A DNA stretch of 64,000 nt from Psychrobacter sp. Cmf 22.2 (GTDB lineage Bacteria; Pseudomonadota; Gammaproteobacteria; Pseudomonadales; Moraxellaceae): positions 62,001-126,000 of the forward strand of contig NZ_MRYA01000004.1 of NCBI RefSeq assembly GCF_001921745.1, written 5' to 3'. Each line of letters opens with the position of its first letter. Positions within the stretch are counted from its first letter, which is position 1. Shown piece by piece: positions 18,658 through 28,438 of this stretch. The translations under genes and the position numbers were made by a program. The notes beneath the pieces are model-generated. The model searched no databases and was not told the DNA's origin. It was given only the letters and a program-made list of their open reading frames with translations.

Positions 18658-18698
18658 AAAGTCAGTTTTATACTACTATGGTATAAAGCTGGCTTTTA
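18658..18698 (+). terminator. Long-stem terminator after acyl-CoA synthetase 1
   Basis: A 16-bp stem with two G-T wobbles (18658-18673 with 18681-18696) has a 7-nt loop and ends in a short T-run. It lies 127 nt after the stop, so the two synthetase genes are probably separate transcription units. Confidence 0.75.
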
Positions 18699-18770
18699 TG
18701 ATTTAAGCCATATAAAAGACTCGTCGTTTAATAATCAATAATACATTTATTTTATGTTTTCTTTTTAAAT

Positions 18771-18822
18771 GATACATATTGTATCGCTATCATTGACAGT
18801 CTTTCATTTGAAGCGGTATAGT
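18771..18822 (+). promoter_or_regulatory. Promoter and palindromic operator of acyl-CoA synthetase 2
   Basis: GATACATATTGTATC (18771-18785) is a perfect dyad with the same GATAC-N5-GTATC form as before synthetase 1. TTGACA (18793-18798), an 18-nt spacer and TATAGT (18817-18822) follow. The bases after TTGACA (GTCTTT) also match the first promoter. This supports shared control of both synthetases. Confidence 0.7.
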
Positions 18823-18914
18823 AGATAATAATATATGATATATATTCAAGGATGAAAGATCAGCTTATATGCTGTTTTTATATAGAATAAAAAAGTAAAA
18901 CGAAAGGACTCGTT

Positions 18915-20672
18915 ATGACTCAAAATATTGATTTCGATACTATCTTAGCTAACATTCCTAGTGTCAATATGGGCGCAAAATCTGCCAACGCGCCCCTTAG
19001 TGAAAGCTATGACAAAGGCCCCGATGTGCCACTCATTGAAGCGACCATCGGTGATTTCTTTGACGCTATTGTCCATAAATATCCAGAGCGCATGGCGCTA
19101 GTCTCCCGTCATCAAAACATTCGCTGGACTTATAAACAGCTGCAACAAAAGGTCAATCAACTGGCAAGCGCTATTATAGAGATGGGGCTTGAGATTGGTG
19201 ATCGCGTCGGTATCTGGTCTCATAACAATAGCGAGTGGTTACTCATGCAATTAGCGACCGCTAAAGTCGGCGTTATTCTCGTCAATATCAATCCTGCCTA
19301 TCGTACCTTTGAGTTGCAGTATGCCTTGAATAAACTTGGTTGCTCGGCATTGGTGTTAATGCGTCACTTCAAGACCAGCGATTATACGCAAATGGTGCGT
19401 GAGCTGTGTCCGGAGATTTATCATAAAACTTACAATCAGCTGGATTTGGTCGAAATACCGACGATTGAGCGTATCATTTGGATTGATGAGCCAGGTAATG
19501 ATGAAACCTTTAGTTATATGCAAAGGTTCTCTGACTGGATGAGCGAGGGTGACCCTAACGACCCACGCGTTGCTGAACGGCAAGCACAACTCAAAAACAC
19601 TGACGCTATCAATGTTCAATTTACCAGTGGTACGACCGGCACGCCAAAAGGTGCGACCTTAACTCACCGTAATATCTTAAACAACGGCTATTTTATCGGT
19701 GAGGCGATGAATCTCACTGAAGAAGACATATTGTGTATTCCTGTGCCACTTTATCACTGTTTTGGTATGGTACTTGGTAATTTAGCCATCTTGACGCATG
19801 GCGGTTGTATCGTGTATCCCAATGATGGTTTTGAGCCATTAAGTGTCCTGCAAGCGGTCGAGGAAGAAAAATGTACTGGTTTGCATGGGGTGCCAACGAT
19901 GTTTATCGCGATGCTTGATCATCCGGACTTTGACCAGTACGATTTGTCCACTTTGCGCACTGGTATTATGGCAGGCTCTAGTTGTCCGATTGAAGTCATG
20001 CGCCGCGTCATTGATAAGATGCATATGAGCGAGGTCACTATTGCTTATGGCATGACTGAGACCAGTCCAGTGTCTTGTCAGACCAACAAGCACACACCGC
20101 TTGAAAAGCAGGTTTCCACTGTCGGACTGGTGCAGCCAGCGCTTGAAGTCAAAATTATCGATACAGAAACGGGCGAGACTGTACCGCTAGGAGAAAAAGG
20201 CGAGCTACTCACGCGTGGCTATTCGGTGATGAAAGGCTATTGGGGTGATCGCTTCAAAACACGCGCGTCCATTCAAGATAATTGGATGCATACCGGGGAT
20301 TTGGCAACCATGGATGAAGATGGGTATGTCAAAGTGGTCGGTCGTAGCAAAGACATGGTCATTCGCGGTGGCGAGAATATCTACCCAGTAGAGATTGAGA
20401 ACTATCTTTATCGCCATCCCAAGATTCGCGATGTGCAAATCGTTGGCATACCTGACGCTAAGTATGGTGAAGTATTAGCGGCATGGATTATTCCTAAAGA
20501 GCCTGATTGCTTAACCGAAGAAGAGGTTAAGGAGTTTTGCCGTAATAACATTGCTCACTATAAAATACCCGCTTACTATCGTTTCGTCGAAGAGTACCCG
20601 ATGACCATTACAGGCAAAATTCAAAAGTATAAAATCGTTGAAATGATGAAAGATGAGCTAGGCCTACAGTAA
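18915..20672 (+). CDS. AMP-forming acyl-CoA synthetase, paralogue 2
   Basis: A 585-aa paralogue of the preceding gene, collinear over its whole length without visible gaps. It has [47 protein letters not shown] and [11 protein letters not shown], so all catalytic motifs are kept and neither copy is decaying. The 26 nt across its ribosome-binding site and start (18897-18922) are identical to those of copy 1. Substitutions such as MGGNL to LGNL beside the pocket motif could change acyl preference. It lies 138 nt before the MCC beta gene and may be cotranscribed with the leucine cluster. Confidence 0.88.
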   Translation: MTQNIDFDTILANIPSVNMGAKSANAPLSESYDKGPDVPLIEATIGDFFDAIVHKYPERMALVSRHQNIRWTYKQLQQKVNQLASAIIEMGLEIGDRVGIWSHNNSEWLLMQLATAKVGVILVNINPAYRTFELQYALNKLGCSALVLMRHFKTSDYTQMVRELCPEIYHKTYNQLDLVEIPTIERIIWIDEPGNDETFSYMQRFSDWMSEGDPNDPRVAERQAQLKNTDAINVQFTSGTTGTPKGATLTHRNILNNGYFIGEAMNLTEEDILCIPVPLYHCFGMVLGNLAILTHGGCIVYPNDGFEPLSVLQAVEEEKCTGLHGVPTMFIAMLDHPDFDQYDLSTLRTGIMAGSSCPIEVMRRVIDKMHMSEVTIAYGMTETSPVSCQTNKHTPLEKQVSTVGLVQPALEVKIIDTETGETVPLGEKGELLTRGYSVMKGYWGDRFKTRASIQDNWMHTGDLATMDEDGYVKVVGRSKDMVIRGGENIYPVEIENYLYRHPKIRDVQIVGIPDAKYGEVLAAWIIPKEPDCLTEEEVKEFCRNNIAHYKIPAYYRFVEEYPMTITGKIQKYKIVEMMKDELGLQ

Positions 20673-20810
20673 ACTTGCTGCTTAGGTCTGAAACATTTAG
20701 GTTTTAAACATCACGGATTAATCATGTGAGTAACGCTTAATATAAATAGCAGTTAGAATAGTTTGCATAAAAAAGCTACTCGCATTTACGCATCAAAGAA
20801 AAGGGATATC

Positions 20811-22421
20811 ATGAGCACTATCATAACCAGTAAACTGAGTCCAAACGCCAGCGACTTTCAGCAAAACCGTGCCGCCATGCAAGAGATAGTCGATGACTTA
20901 TATGTGCACTTGCGTAAAGTCGCTCAGGGCGGCTCAGAGCGCGCGCGCACCAAGCATTTAGCGCGTGGCAAACTGCTGCCACGTGATCGTGTCGAGCGTT
21001 TGCTTGATGTGGGTACGCCATTTTTAGAAGTGGCTCCGATGGCCGCGCACGACATGTATGGCGAAGATATTCCAGCTGCTGGCGTGATTGCTGGTATCGG
21101 CCGTATTAACGGCACTGAGTGTATGATCGTTTGTAATGATGCCACGGTAAAAGGCGGCACTTACTACCCAATGACGGTCAAAAAGCACTTGCGCGCACAA
21201 GAAATCGCCCAAGAAAACAACTTGCCTTGTGTATATTTGGTGGATTCAGGCGGCGCAAACTTACCCAACCAAGATGACGTGTTCCCAGATAAAGAGCACT
21301 TCGGACGCATCTTTTTTAATCAGGCCAATATGAGTGCAGCGGGTATTCCGCAGATTGCTGTGGTTATGGGTAGCTGTACGGCAGGCGGTGCTTATGTACC
21401 AGCGATGAGTGATGAGTCAATCATCGTCAAAGAGCAAGGCACCATCTTTTTGGGTGGTCCGCCGCTGGTAAAAGCAGCTACGGGCGAAGAGGTCACGGCT
21501 GAAGATTTGGGCGGCGGTGATGTGCATACCCGTCTGTCAGGAGTCGTCGATCATTTGGCACAAAGCGACACGCATGCGTTGTCGATTGCGCGTGATATCG
21601 TCAGTCATCTTAACCGTCCTGCCAAGCAAATCCCCAATCAAATCAAGCCGCGACCACCGCGCTACGATGCCAAAGAGCTGTATGGCATCATCCCCACCGA
21701 TAAGCGTAAACCCTTTGATATCAAGGAAATCATCGCTCGTATTGTCGATGACAGTGCCTTTGATGAGTTTAAAGCGCGCTTTGGTACCACACTGGTTTGT
21801 GGTTTTGCTCATATTGAAGGTATGCCAGTTGGCATCATCGCCAACAACGGCATCTTGTTTAGTGAGTCGGCACAAAAGGGCACGCACTTTATCGAGCTGT
21901 GCTGCAAACGTAAAATCCCATTGATATTCCTGCAAAACATCACCGGCTTTATGGTTGGTCGTAAATATGAAAACGAAGGTATTGCCCGTCATGGCGCCAA
22001 GATGGTGATGGCAGTGGCCAACGCAAAAGTGCCAAAATTTACCGTCATTGTCGGTGGTTCATTCGGTGCCGGTAACTACGGCATGTGTGGCCGTGCTTAT
22101 AGTCCACGCTTCTTATGGATGTGGCCAAATGCGCGTATCTCAGTCATGGGCGGTGAGCAAGCGGCCTCGGTACTGGCTACCGTCAAGCGTGACAATTTTG
22201 ACCGTAAAGGCGAAGAGTGGAGTGCGGAAGATGAGGCTGCCTTTAAAGCACCGATTCTTGATATGTACGAAGAGCAAGGCCATCCGTATTATGCCACCGC
22301 GCGCCTGTGGGATGATGGCGTCATCGATCCTGCCGATACTCGTAATGTGCTGGCGTTAGGATTGAGTACTGCCTACAATGCGCCGATTGAAGAGACGACT
22401 TATGGTGTCTTTAGAATGTAG
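20811..22421 (+). CDS. liuB: Methylcrotonyl-CoA carboxylase beta (carboxyltransferase) subunit
   Basis: Carboxyltransferase subunit of 536 aa that moves the carboxyl group from biotin to 3-methylcrotonyl-CoA in leucine breakdown. ATG 20811 is chosen because AAGGG lies just before it and because it gives the usual family N-terminus. N- and C-terminal carboxyltransferase halves are evident: [21 protein letters not shown], then [17 protein letters not shown], and later [16 protein letters not shown]. The partner alpha subunit is encoded at 23504. An inverted-repeat element occupies most of the 231-nt gap to the next gene. The order differs from the Pseudomonas liuABCDE arrangement because liuA is at the end. 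Confidence 0.92.
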   Translation: MSTIITSKLSPNASDFQQNRAAMQEIVDDLYVHLRKVAQGGSERARTKHLARGKLLPRDRVERLLDVGTPFLEVAPMAAHDMYGEDIPAAGVIAGIGRINGTECMIVCNDATVKGGTYYPMTVKKHLRAQEIAQENNLPCVYLVDSGGANLPNQDDVFPDKEHFGRIFFNQANMSAAGIPQIAVVMGSCTAGGAYVPAMSDESIIVKEQGTIFLGGPPLVKAATGEEVTAEDLGGGDVHTRLSGVVDHLAQSDTHALSIARDIVSHLNRPAKQIPNQIKPRPPRYDAKELYGIIPTDKRKPFDIKEIIARIVDDSAFDEFKARFGTTLVCGFAHIEGMPVGIIANNGILFSESAQKGTHFIELCCKRKIPLIFLQNITGFMVGRKYENEGIARHGAKMVMAVANAKVPKFTVIVGGSFGAGNYGMCGRAYSPRFLWMWPNARISVMGGEQAASVLATVKRDNFDRKGEEWSAEDEAAFKAPILDMYEEQGHPYYATARLWDDGVIDPADTRNVLALGLSTAYNAPIEETTYGVFRM

Positions 22422-22444
22422 ATTGGTAGCGACTTGAAAAGATA

Positions 22445-22575
22445 GTAGGGTGGGTTAGCGTAAGCGTAACCCACCAATATTAAATAGTCACAACATTAAA
22501 TAGTCATCATGCAAAATGGCGGGTTACGTTTTATCCGCACTCTCTGAGAGAGTTTGAAAAACTAACCCACCCTAC
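22445..22575. repeat. 131-nt element with 14-bp terminal inverted repeats
   Basis: Perfect 14-bp ends GTAGGGTGGGTTAG (22445-22458) and CTAACCCACCCTAC (22562-22575) bound a 131-nt element. Inside are a hairpin GGTGGGTTA/TAACCCACC near the left end, a 12-nt direct repeat ATTAAATAGTCA (22479-22490 and 22495-22506) and the palindrome ACTCTCTGAGAGAGT. It sits between liuB and liuC within a likely operon. It resembles the short MITE-like GGGTGGGTTA palindromic elements seen in many bacteria; no coding capacity is present. Confidence 0.8.
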
Positions 22576-22652
22576 AGTTTTTCTAAAATATAATGACGGC
22601 TTTAAAAGAAAAGACATGCAAAAGTTACTACAAAACATTGAGATAACCCTAT

Positions 22653-23447
22653 ATGAATAATTATAAAAGTCTATTGGTTGATATCGAACAGCACGTGGCG
22701 ACGGTGATGCTAAACCGTCCCGAGATACGTAATGCCTTTAACGATGAAATGATTGCTGAGCTGATGGAAGTTTTTACCACGCTTGGCACGGATGATAATG
22801 TGCGAGTCATCGTGCTAGCAGCAGCAGGCAAAGCGTTCTGTGCGGGCGCCGATCTTAACTGGATGCGCGCCATGGCAGATTATAGCTATGAAGAAAATCT
22901 AGCCGACGCCGATAAACTGGCGCAAATGCTCAAAACCATTTACGAATGTCCTAAGCCAACCGTGGCTGCCATTCAAGGCGATGTCTATGCAGGTGGCATG
23001 GGTTTGGTCGCCGTCTGTGATGTCGCTATCGCGGTGAAGATTGCCAACTTTTGCTTGAGTGAAGTGCGTCTGGGATTAGCGCCTGCCACCATTAGTCCTT
23101 ATGTCGTAAGAGCATTAGGGGCTAGAGCTTCACAGCGTTACTTTTTAAGCGCGGAAGTGTTCGATGCCAAAAAAGCACTTAAACTAGGCTTCATTCATGA
23201 GCGCGTCAGTGAGGAAGCGCTTGACGATGCGGTGGCAACGTTTTGTGCCAAAATGGTCAAAAACAGCCCTGATGCGGTTAAAACTTGCAAGCAGTTGTTG
23301 CATGATATCGCAGGCGCGCCTATTAGCGACGAGCTGATCGCCGATACGGTAAAAGGCATCGCTGATATTCGCTCATCCACACAAGGTAAGGAAGGCGTGC
23401 AAGCGTTTTTGCAAAAGCGTAAGCCTGATTGGCTGACGGCAGACTAG
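22653..23447 (+). CDS. liuC: Enoyl-CoA hydratase family, probable methylglutaconyl-CoA hydratase
   Basis: A 264-aa crotonase-fold enzyme that probably hydrates 3-methylglutaconyl-CoA to HMG-CoA in leucine catabolism. The crotonase oxyanion segments are GKAFCAGADLNWM near residue 60 and GDVYAGGMGLVAVCDVAIA near residue 110, followed by the expected SEVRLGLAPATISPYVV. Its position between the two MCC subunit genes is the main reason for the specific call over a generic enoyl-CoA hydratase. The gap to the MCC alpha gene is 56 nt, suggesting cotranscription. Confidence 0.87.
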   Translation: MNNYKSLLVDIEQHVATVMLNRPEIRNAFNDEMIAELMEVFTTLGTDDNVRVIVLAAAGKAFCAGADLNWMRAMADYSYEENLADADKLAQMLKTIYECPKPTVAAIQGDVYAGGMGLVAVCDVAIAVKIANFCLSEVRLGLAPATISPYVVRALGARASQRYFLSAEVFDAKKALKLGFIHERVSEEALDDAVATFCAKMVKNSPDAVKTCKQLLHDIAGAPISDELIADTVKGIADIRSSTQGKEGVQAFLQKRKPDWLTAD

Positions 23448-23503
23448 CGACAAAAAACGACAGCCAAGCTGACAAATAAAAACGACAAGACACAGGGATA
23501 GTT

Positions 23504-25609
23504 ATGTTTTCTAAAATTTTAATCGCCAACCGTGGTGAAATTGCCTGCCGAGTTGCAGCGACTGCCAAGCGTCTGGGTGTAAATACCGTCGCTGTTTATT
23601 CTGATGCCGACCGCGGCGCCAAGCATGTCGCTGTCTGTGACGAAGCGGTTTATTTGGGTGGTTCAGCGCCGAAGGACAGCTATCTTAAAGGCGATGCAAT
23701 CATTGCGATTGCTCTCGATGTTGGCGCGCAAGCAATCCATCCAGGCTATGGCTTTTTAAGCGAAAATGCAGATTTTGCGCAGGCCTGTCAAGATGCAGGA
23801 CTGGTCTTTATTGGCCCATCCGCTGATGCTATTCGCGCTATGGGCGGCAAGTCTGAGTCCAAGCGTTTGATGGAAGCGGCTGGCGTGCCATTGATACCGG
23901 GTTATCATGGTGACAATCAAGATGCCCAGTTTTTAAAGCAGCAAGCAGACAGCATTGGCTATCCAGTACTGATTAAAGCCAGTGCGGGCGGCGGCGGTAA
24001 AGGCATGCGTATCGTCGAGCAAAGCAGCGATTTTATCGAAATGCTAGACTCTTGTCGCCGCGAAGCCATTACCAGCTTTGGTAATGATCAAGTACTCATC
24101 GAAAAATACGCGCTAAAGCCGCGCCATATCGAAATCCAAGTATTTGGTGATACGCATGGCAACTATGTGCATCTGTTTGAGCGTGATTGCTCGGTACAGC
24201 GCCGCCATCAAAAAGTGCTAGAAGAAGCGCCAGCCCCAGGCGTTGATGAGGCTATGCGTAAAGCGATGGGTACAGCAGCGATAGAAGCCGCGCGTGCGGT
24301 TAGCTATGTTGGTGCAGGTACGGTTGAATTCATCGTTGAACAGCGCGAAGGCACGATGAGCTTTTATTTTATGGAGATGAATACCCGCCTACAAGTTGAG
24401 CACCCAGTCAGTGAAGCCATTACTGGTGTCGATTTGGTCGAGTGGCAGCTCTTGGTCGCGGCCGGTCAGCCATTACCAAAGACGCAAGATGAGCTTGCGA
24501 TCAATGGTCATGCGATTGAAGCGCGTATCTGTGCTGAAAATCCTGACAATGACTTCTTACCAGCGACAGGTACTTTATTTACTTATCAAAAGCCTGAGCA
24601 CAGCACTTTTACCATTACTGATGTACGTATCGACGACGGGGTACGCGAGGACGATGTGATTAGCCCATTCTATGATTCTATGATTGCCAAGCTTATCGTG
24701 CATGCACCCACTCGCGAGCAGGCATTGGCCAAACTCGATCGCGCATTGGCACAAACGCGCATCGTGGGCTTGCCGACTAACGTGGCATTTTTGCGCTACA
24801 TTCTCAACACTGAGTCGTTTAGCCAAGCCAATCTCGATACGGCGCTTATCGAGCGCGAGGCGGACGAGTTATTTGATCAGCATCCGCTTGATTTATCGAC
24901 GCTGGTTGTGACTGCTATCGCCCAGCAGCTGGCTAGTGAAGGTATGGCACAAGACGCCGATCCGTTTAGTAAGCCGACTGGTTTCCGTGCTTATAATGAT
25001 TATACACGCACGTTTAGCTTGGTTTATGATGAGCAAGCTTATAGCGCCCGTATTAAGAGTTGGAAAAATGCTAATGCCACTTATAGCAAAAAAGGCACAG
25101 ATAATCTGAGCAGCTTTACACTAGTGATTGAAAAAGAAATCGCGAATGCTGACGAAAATACCAATGCCAATGTTGCCGCGCAAACCGAAACGGTATATGA
25201 AGGTGAAGTCAGCTACGCCAGTAGTGACGCCCACAATCATACTTTATGGCTCGATGGCGCACGTATTAGCGCTCAAAGTTGGGTACATAATGAGATAGTC
25301 TATGTGTTTACAGATAGCGGTCGTGACGAGATTACGCTGATTGATATCATGGCGCACGTAGGCGAAGAGTCTGCGGCAGTCGGTAGCTTAAAATCACCGA
25401 TGCCGGGGCAGGTCGTTGCCTTCAAAGTGGCTGTCGGCGATAGTGTAAAAAAAGGTGAGCCACTCGCCGTCATCGAAGCGATGAAAATCGAGCACACCAT
25501 TACTGCACCCACCGATGGCGTGGTGGCAGAATTATTGTTTGCGGCGGGTGATTCGGTTGCAGATGGTGATGAGCTGCTGCGTATTGATACAGAAGCTAGC
25601 GAAGCTTAA
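23504..25609 (+). CDS. liuD: Methylcrotonyl-CoA carboxylase alpha (biotin carboxylase) subunit
   Basis: Biotin-carrying subunit of 701 aa. The N-terminal biotin-carboxylase domain (FSKILIANRGEIACRV), ATP-grasp loop ASAGGGGKGMRIV and MEMNTRLQVEHPVSE occupy about residues 1-450. A linker domain follows, then the biotinyl domain with EAMKIEH, where Lys661 is the attachment site. The usual AMKM is AMKI here, a common variant. The lysine would be biotinylated by the BirA encoded at 29205-30164. It is between liuC and liuE with short spacers, and forms the MCC holoenzyme with the product at 20811-22421. Confidence 0.93.
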   Translation: MFSKILIANRGEIACRVAATAKRLGVNTVAVYSDADRGAKHVAVCDEAVYLGGSAPKDSYLKGDAIIAIALDVGAQAIHPGYGFLSENADFAQACQDAGLVFIGPSADAIRAMGGKSESKRLMEAAGVPLIPGYHGDNQDAQFLKQQADSIGYPVLIKASAGGGGKGMRIVEQSSDFIEMLDSCRREAITSFGNDQVLIEKYALKPRHIEIQVFGDTHGNYVHLFERDCSVQRRHQKVLEEAPAPGVDEAMRKAMGTAAIEAARAVSYVGAGTVEFIVEQREGTMSFYFMEMNTRLQVEHPVSEAITGVDLVEWQLLVAAGQPLPKTQDELAINGHAIEARICAENPDNDFLPATGTLFTYQKPEHSTFTITDVRIDDGVREDDVISPFYDSMIAKLIVHAPTREQALAKLDRALAQTRIVGLPTNVAFLRYILNTESFSQANLDTALIEREADELFDQHPLDLSTLVVTAIAQQLASEGMAQDADPFSKPTGFRAYNDYTRTFSLVYDEQAYSARIKSWKNANATYSKKGTDNLSSFTLVIEKEIANADENTNANVAAQTETVYEGEVSYASSDAHNHTLWLDGARISAQSWVHNEIVYVFTDSGRDEITLIDIMAHVGEESAAVGSLKSPMPGQVVAFKVAVGDSVKKGEPLAVIEAMKIEHTITAPTDGVVAELLFAAGDSVADGDELLRIDTEASEA

Positions 25610-25645
25610 GAGCCGAAGTATAAGAACAATGAAAGGATAATAACC

Positions 25646-26566
25646 ATGAGCCATTCGTATCCAGAGCACGTCACCATCGTGGATGTCAGCCCACGTGATG
25701 GCTTACAAAACGAATCGATGACGGTACCGACTGCGGTTAAGCAAACGCTTATTAACGATTTAATCGCAGCAGGCGTCAAGAAGCTTGAGGCGACCAGCTT
25801 TGTCTCGCCAAAATGGGTGCCGCAAATGGGCGACAACAGTGAGCTAATGACCGCGCTTGAAGATAATAGGCATGATGACGTTATGTATTCGGTACTCGTG
25901 CCAAATATGCGCGGTTTTGAAAATGCCATTGTACATCGTCCTGATGAAATAGTAATTTTTGGCTCAGCCAGTGAAACCTTTAGTCAAAAAAACATCAATT
26001 GCAGTATTGATGAAAGTATTGAACGTTTTGCACCCGTTGCCGCTGCTGCAAAAGAGCAGGGCATCAAGGTACGCGGTGTTATCTCTTGCACGGTCGGTTG
26101 CCCTTATGAAGGCGAGATCGACCCAAGCCAAGTGGCTTATGTGACTAAGCGCTTGGTTGAGATTGGTGCTGAGCAGATTGGTATTGCCGATACCATTGGC
26201 GTCGGCACCCCGCTAAAAGTACAGCGCGCGCTACAAGCCGCTCTCGAGTATGCCGACATCGCTATGCTATCAGGCCATTTTCATGATACTTATGGTCAAG
26301 CCGTTAGTAATACCTTGGCCGCCTTACAGATGGGCGTTAGCGAATTTGATACCTCAGTGGCTGGGCTTGGCGGCTGTCCGTATGCCAAAGGCGCAACGGG
26401 CAATGTCGCAACCGAAGATGTCGTCTATATGCTGCATGGTATGGGCATCAGTACTGGCATTGATTTAGATAAATTGGTCGTAGCAGGTGAGCGTATTAGT
26501 GAGTTTTTAGGTCGCCGCAATGGCTCAAGCGTGGCGCGTGCGCTGATTAATAAGCGTCAGCCTTAA
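25646..26566 (+). CDS. liuE: Hydroxymethylglutaryl-CoA lyase
   Basis: A 306-aa HMG-CoA lyase that splits HMG-CoA to acetoacetate and acetyl-CoA, the last step of the leucine route. The TIM-barrel opening VDVSPRDGLQNE has the metal-binding Asp and catalytic Arg. VKKLEATSFVSPKWVPQM and SGHFHDTYGQAVSN carry further metal ligands. The mobile-loop GLGGCPYAKGATGNVATED contains the conserved Cys. AAAGGA precedes the ATG. It starts 36 nt after liuD, so is almost certainly in the same operon. Confidence 0.93.
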   Translation: MSHSYPEHVTIVDVSPRDGLQNESMTVPTAVKQTLINDLIAAGVKKLEATSFVSPKWVPQMGDNSELMTALEDNRHDDVMYSVLVPNMRGFENAIVHRPDEIVIFGSASETFSQKNINCSIDESIERFAPVAAAAKEQGIKVRGVISCTVGCPYEGEIDPSQVAYVTKRLVEIGAEQIGIADTIGVGTPLKVQRALQAALEYADIAMLSGHFHDTYGQAVSNTLAALQMGVSEFDTSVAGLGGCPYAKGATGNVATEDVVYMLHGMGISTGIDLDKLVVAGERISEFLGRRNGSSVARALINKRQP

Positions 26567-26730
26567 CCAATATAGTCAATCTACTATAAAAGTGTTACAG
26601 CGTTAACCTCGCTTGAAGTATTCAATATACATCTACACTCGGTTGCCTTGTAGCACTTTTAAATTGAATTGATTATGGCATTAAAAATACAGTTAGTCAT
26701 AAGCTAAATGAATAGATAGATGGATTTATG

Positions 26731-26800
26731 GCTGGTACAAATTTTCTTCGCTTGCTGTGCGACTTCGTCACTCCAGAGGCTTCAAAAAATTTGTCCCAGC
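26731..26800 (+). repeat. Palindromic intergenic repeat, copy A
   Basis: Arms at 26731-26745 and 26786-26800 pair over 15 positions with one mismatch. The interior has the family core GCTTGCTGTGCGACTTCG ... CAGAGGCT. It occupies the gap between liuE and liuA, which otherwise shows no gene. The wider flanks carry only weak inverted similarity. Confidence 0.82.
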
Positions 26801-26868
26801 CCTATCATCCCTTTTTAAATTGACACAGCTCTAGTAAGAAACTAAACATCAAAATACAAGGAATGGTT

Positions 26869-28056
26869 ATGAGTTTACCCGGATTGAATTTTCAGCTTGG
26901 CGAAGATATCGACGCGTTACGTGACGTGGTACAGCAGTTTGCGGCTAATGAAATCGCCCCGCGCGCAAGCGAAATCGACAGTAGCGATGAGTTCCCAATG
27001 GATTTGTGGCAAAAGATGGGTGACTTAGGTTTGCATGGTATCACTGTTCCTGAAGCGTACGGCGGTTCAGATATGGGCTACGTTGCTCATATGGTGGCGA
27101 TGGAAGAGATTAGCCGCGCTTCTGCCTCTGTGGCGCTGAGCTACGGTGCGCACTCTAATCTGTGTATCAACCAAATCAAACGTAATGGTTCAGAGGAACA
27201 AAAGCAAAAATATCTGCCGAAACTCATCAGTGGTGAGTTCATCGGGGCGCTAGCGATGAGTGAGACAGGCGCTGGCTCAGATGTGGTCAGTATGAAGCTA
27301 AAAGCCGAAGAAAAAGGCGGCCATTATGTGTTAAACGGCAGCAAAATGTGGATTACCAATGGTCCTGATGCGGACGTAATGGTGGTTTATGCTAAGACTA
27401 ATCCAGAAATGGGTGCGAAAGGCATGACCGCATTTATCGTTGAAAAAGGTATGGAAGGTTTTGGTACCGCGCAAAAGCTCGACAAGCTCGGCATGCGTGG
27501 TAGTCATACTGGTGAGATGACCTTTAACAACGTTGAAGTCCCCAAGGAAAACATCTTAGGCGGGTTAAATGAAGGCGTTAAAGTTTTAATGAGTGGTCTC
27601 GATTATGAGCGCGCGGTACTTGCCGCAGGTCCTATCGGAATTATGCAAGCAGTGATGGATAATGTCGTCCCTTACATTCATGATCGCAAGCAGTTTGGTC
27701 AAGCGATTGGTGAGTTCCAACTCATTCAAGGTAAAGTCGCGGACATGTATACCATCTTGCAAGCGGGACGTAGCTTTTTATATACCGTCGGCAAAAACCT
27801 CGATATGTTGGACGCGCGCGGTGCCGGTCATAGTCGAGAAGTGCGCAAAGATTGCGCCAGTGTGATTTTATGGTGCGCCGAAAAAGCCACTTGGATGGCA
27901 GGCGAAGGCATTCAAATCTTTGGCGGTAATGGCTATACCAACGAGTATCCGCTGGGTCGCTTTTGGCGTGATGCTAAGCTGTACGAGATTGGCGCGGGTA
28001 CCAGTGAGATTCGCCGTATGCTGGTTGGGCGTGAGCTCTTTAACGAGACCAAGTAA
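26869..28056 (+). CDS. liuA: Isovaleryl-CoA dehydrogenase
   Basis: A 395-aa FAD acyl-CoA dehydrogenase oxidising isovaleryl-CoA to 3-methylcrotonyl-CoA, the substrate of MCC. ATG 26869 fits AAGGA at 26858-26862 better than ATG 26863. It shows [37 protein letters not shown] and the C-terminal [20 protein letters not shown]. The catalytic base expected for isovaleryl enzymes, in the helix segment [13 protein letters not shown] (Glu247), is present, which supports this specificity over other acyl-CoA dehydrogenases. It is separated from liuE by a 302-nt gap with a repeat, so may have its own promoter. Confidence 0.92.
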   Translation: MSLPGLNFQLGEDIDALRDVVQQFAANEIAPRASEIDSSDEFPMDLWQKMGDLGLHGITVPEAYGGSDMGYVAHMVAMEEISRASASVALSYGAHSNLCINQIKRNGSEEQKQKYLPKLISGEFIGALAMSETGAGSDVVSMKLKAEEKGGHYVLNGSKMWITNGPDADVMVVYAKTNPEMGAKGMTAFIVEKGMEGFGTAQKLDKLGMRGSHTGEMTFNNVEVPKENILGGLNEGVKVLMSGLDYERAVLAAGPIGIMQAVMDNVVPYIHDRKQFGQAIGEFQLIQGKVADMYTILQAGRSFLYTVGKNLDMLDARGAGHSREVRKDCASVILWCAEKATWMAGEGIQIFGGNGYTNEYPLGRFWRDAKLYEIGAGTSEIRRMLVGRELFNETK

Positions 28057-28115
28057 CACTATAAAATGTTCGTTAGATATTAATTTCAAAATAAGATTGA
28101 TGCATTAATATCCTC

Positions 28116-28192
28116 GTGCTAATGAGCTAAATTTTTCTGGCTTGCTGTTCGCAGGCGTGACAGAGGCTGCGAAAAACTCATCTCATTAGCAC
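28116..28192 (+). repeat. Palindromic intergenic repeat, copy B
   Basis: Arms GTGCTAATGAG (28116-28126) and CTCATTAGCAC (28182-28192) are perfect complements. A second short A/T stem lies inside them. The core reads GGCTTGCTGTTCGC ... ACAGAGGCTGC, with an apical CTGT/ACAG pairing. It sits 60 nt after the liuA stop codon and only 39 nt before copy C. Confidence 0.85.
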
Positions 28193-28194
28193 TC

Positions 28195-28332
28195 TATAGT
28201 CAGCGAAAAGTAATATCGATACATCACGCGCTGCTGATATCACTTTTTCTTGCTTGCTGTGCCTACTCAGACAGAGGCTACAAAAAATTGATATCAGCAA
28301 TACCGTAGCGTTTTTAGGGTATTTTGACTATA
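28195..28332 (+). repeat. Palindromic intergenic repeat, copy C, with outer inverted ends
   Basis: The core element runs 28232-28299 with perfect 11-bp arms TGCTGATATCA/TGATATCAGCA and a further T5/A5 stem. The interior is CTTGCTTGCTGTGCC ... ACAGAGGCTAC. An outer inverted repeat TATAGTCA/TGACTATA (28195-28202 with 28325-28332) defines a larger unit of about 138 nt that starts 2 nt after copy B. Confidence 0.83.
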
Positions 28333-28361
28333 TATCGGTTTTGAATCAAATAAGCCATAGC

Positions 28362-28397
28362 AAAAAAGCAGGTCGCTTAAAACGTCCTGCTTTTTTT
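28362..28397. terminator. Bidirectional terminator between liuA and coaX
   Basis: AAAAAAGCAGG (28362-28372) pairs with CCTGCTTTTTT (28386-28396) around a 13-nt loop. A-rich and T-rich flanks suit termination from both sides. It lies 42 nt past the coaX stop and closes the liu cluster. Confidence 0.9.
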
Positions 28398-28438
28398 ATG
28401 TTTATTTTATATCTTATAAAAATCTTAGATTAAAATTG

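Noticed and set aside
21537..21992. 151-codon minus-strand frame
   Set aside because: Antisense to liuB, no motif, no start signal.
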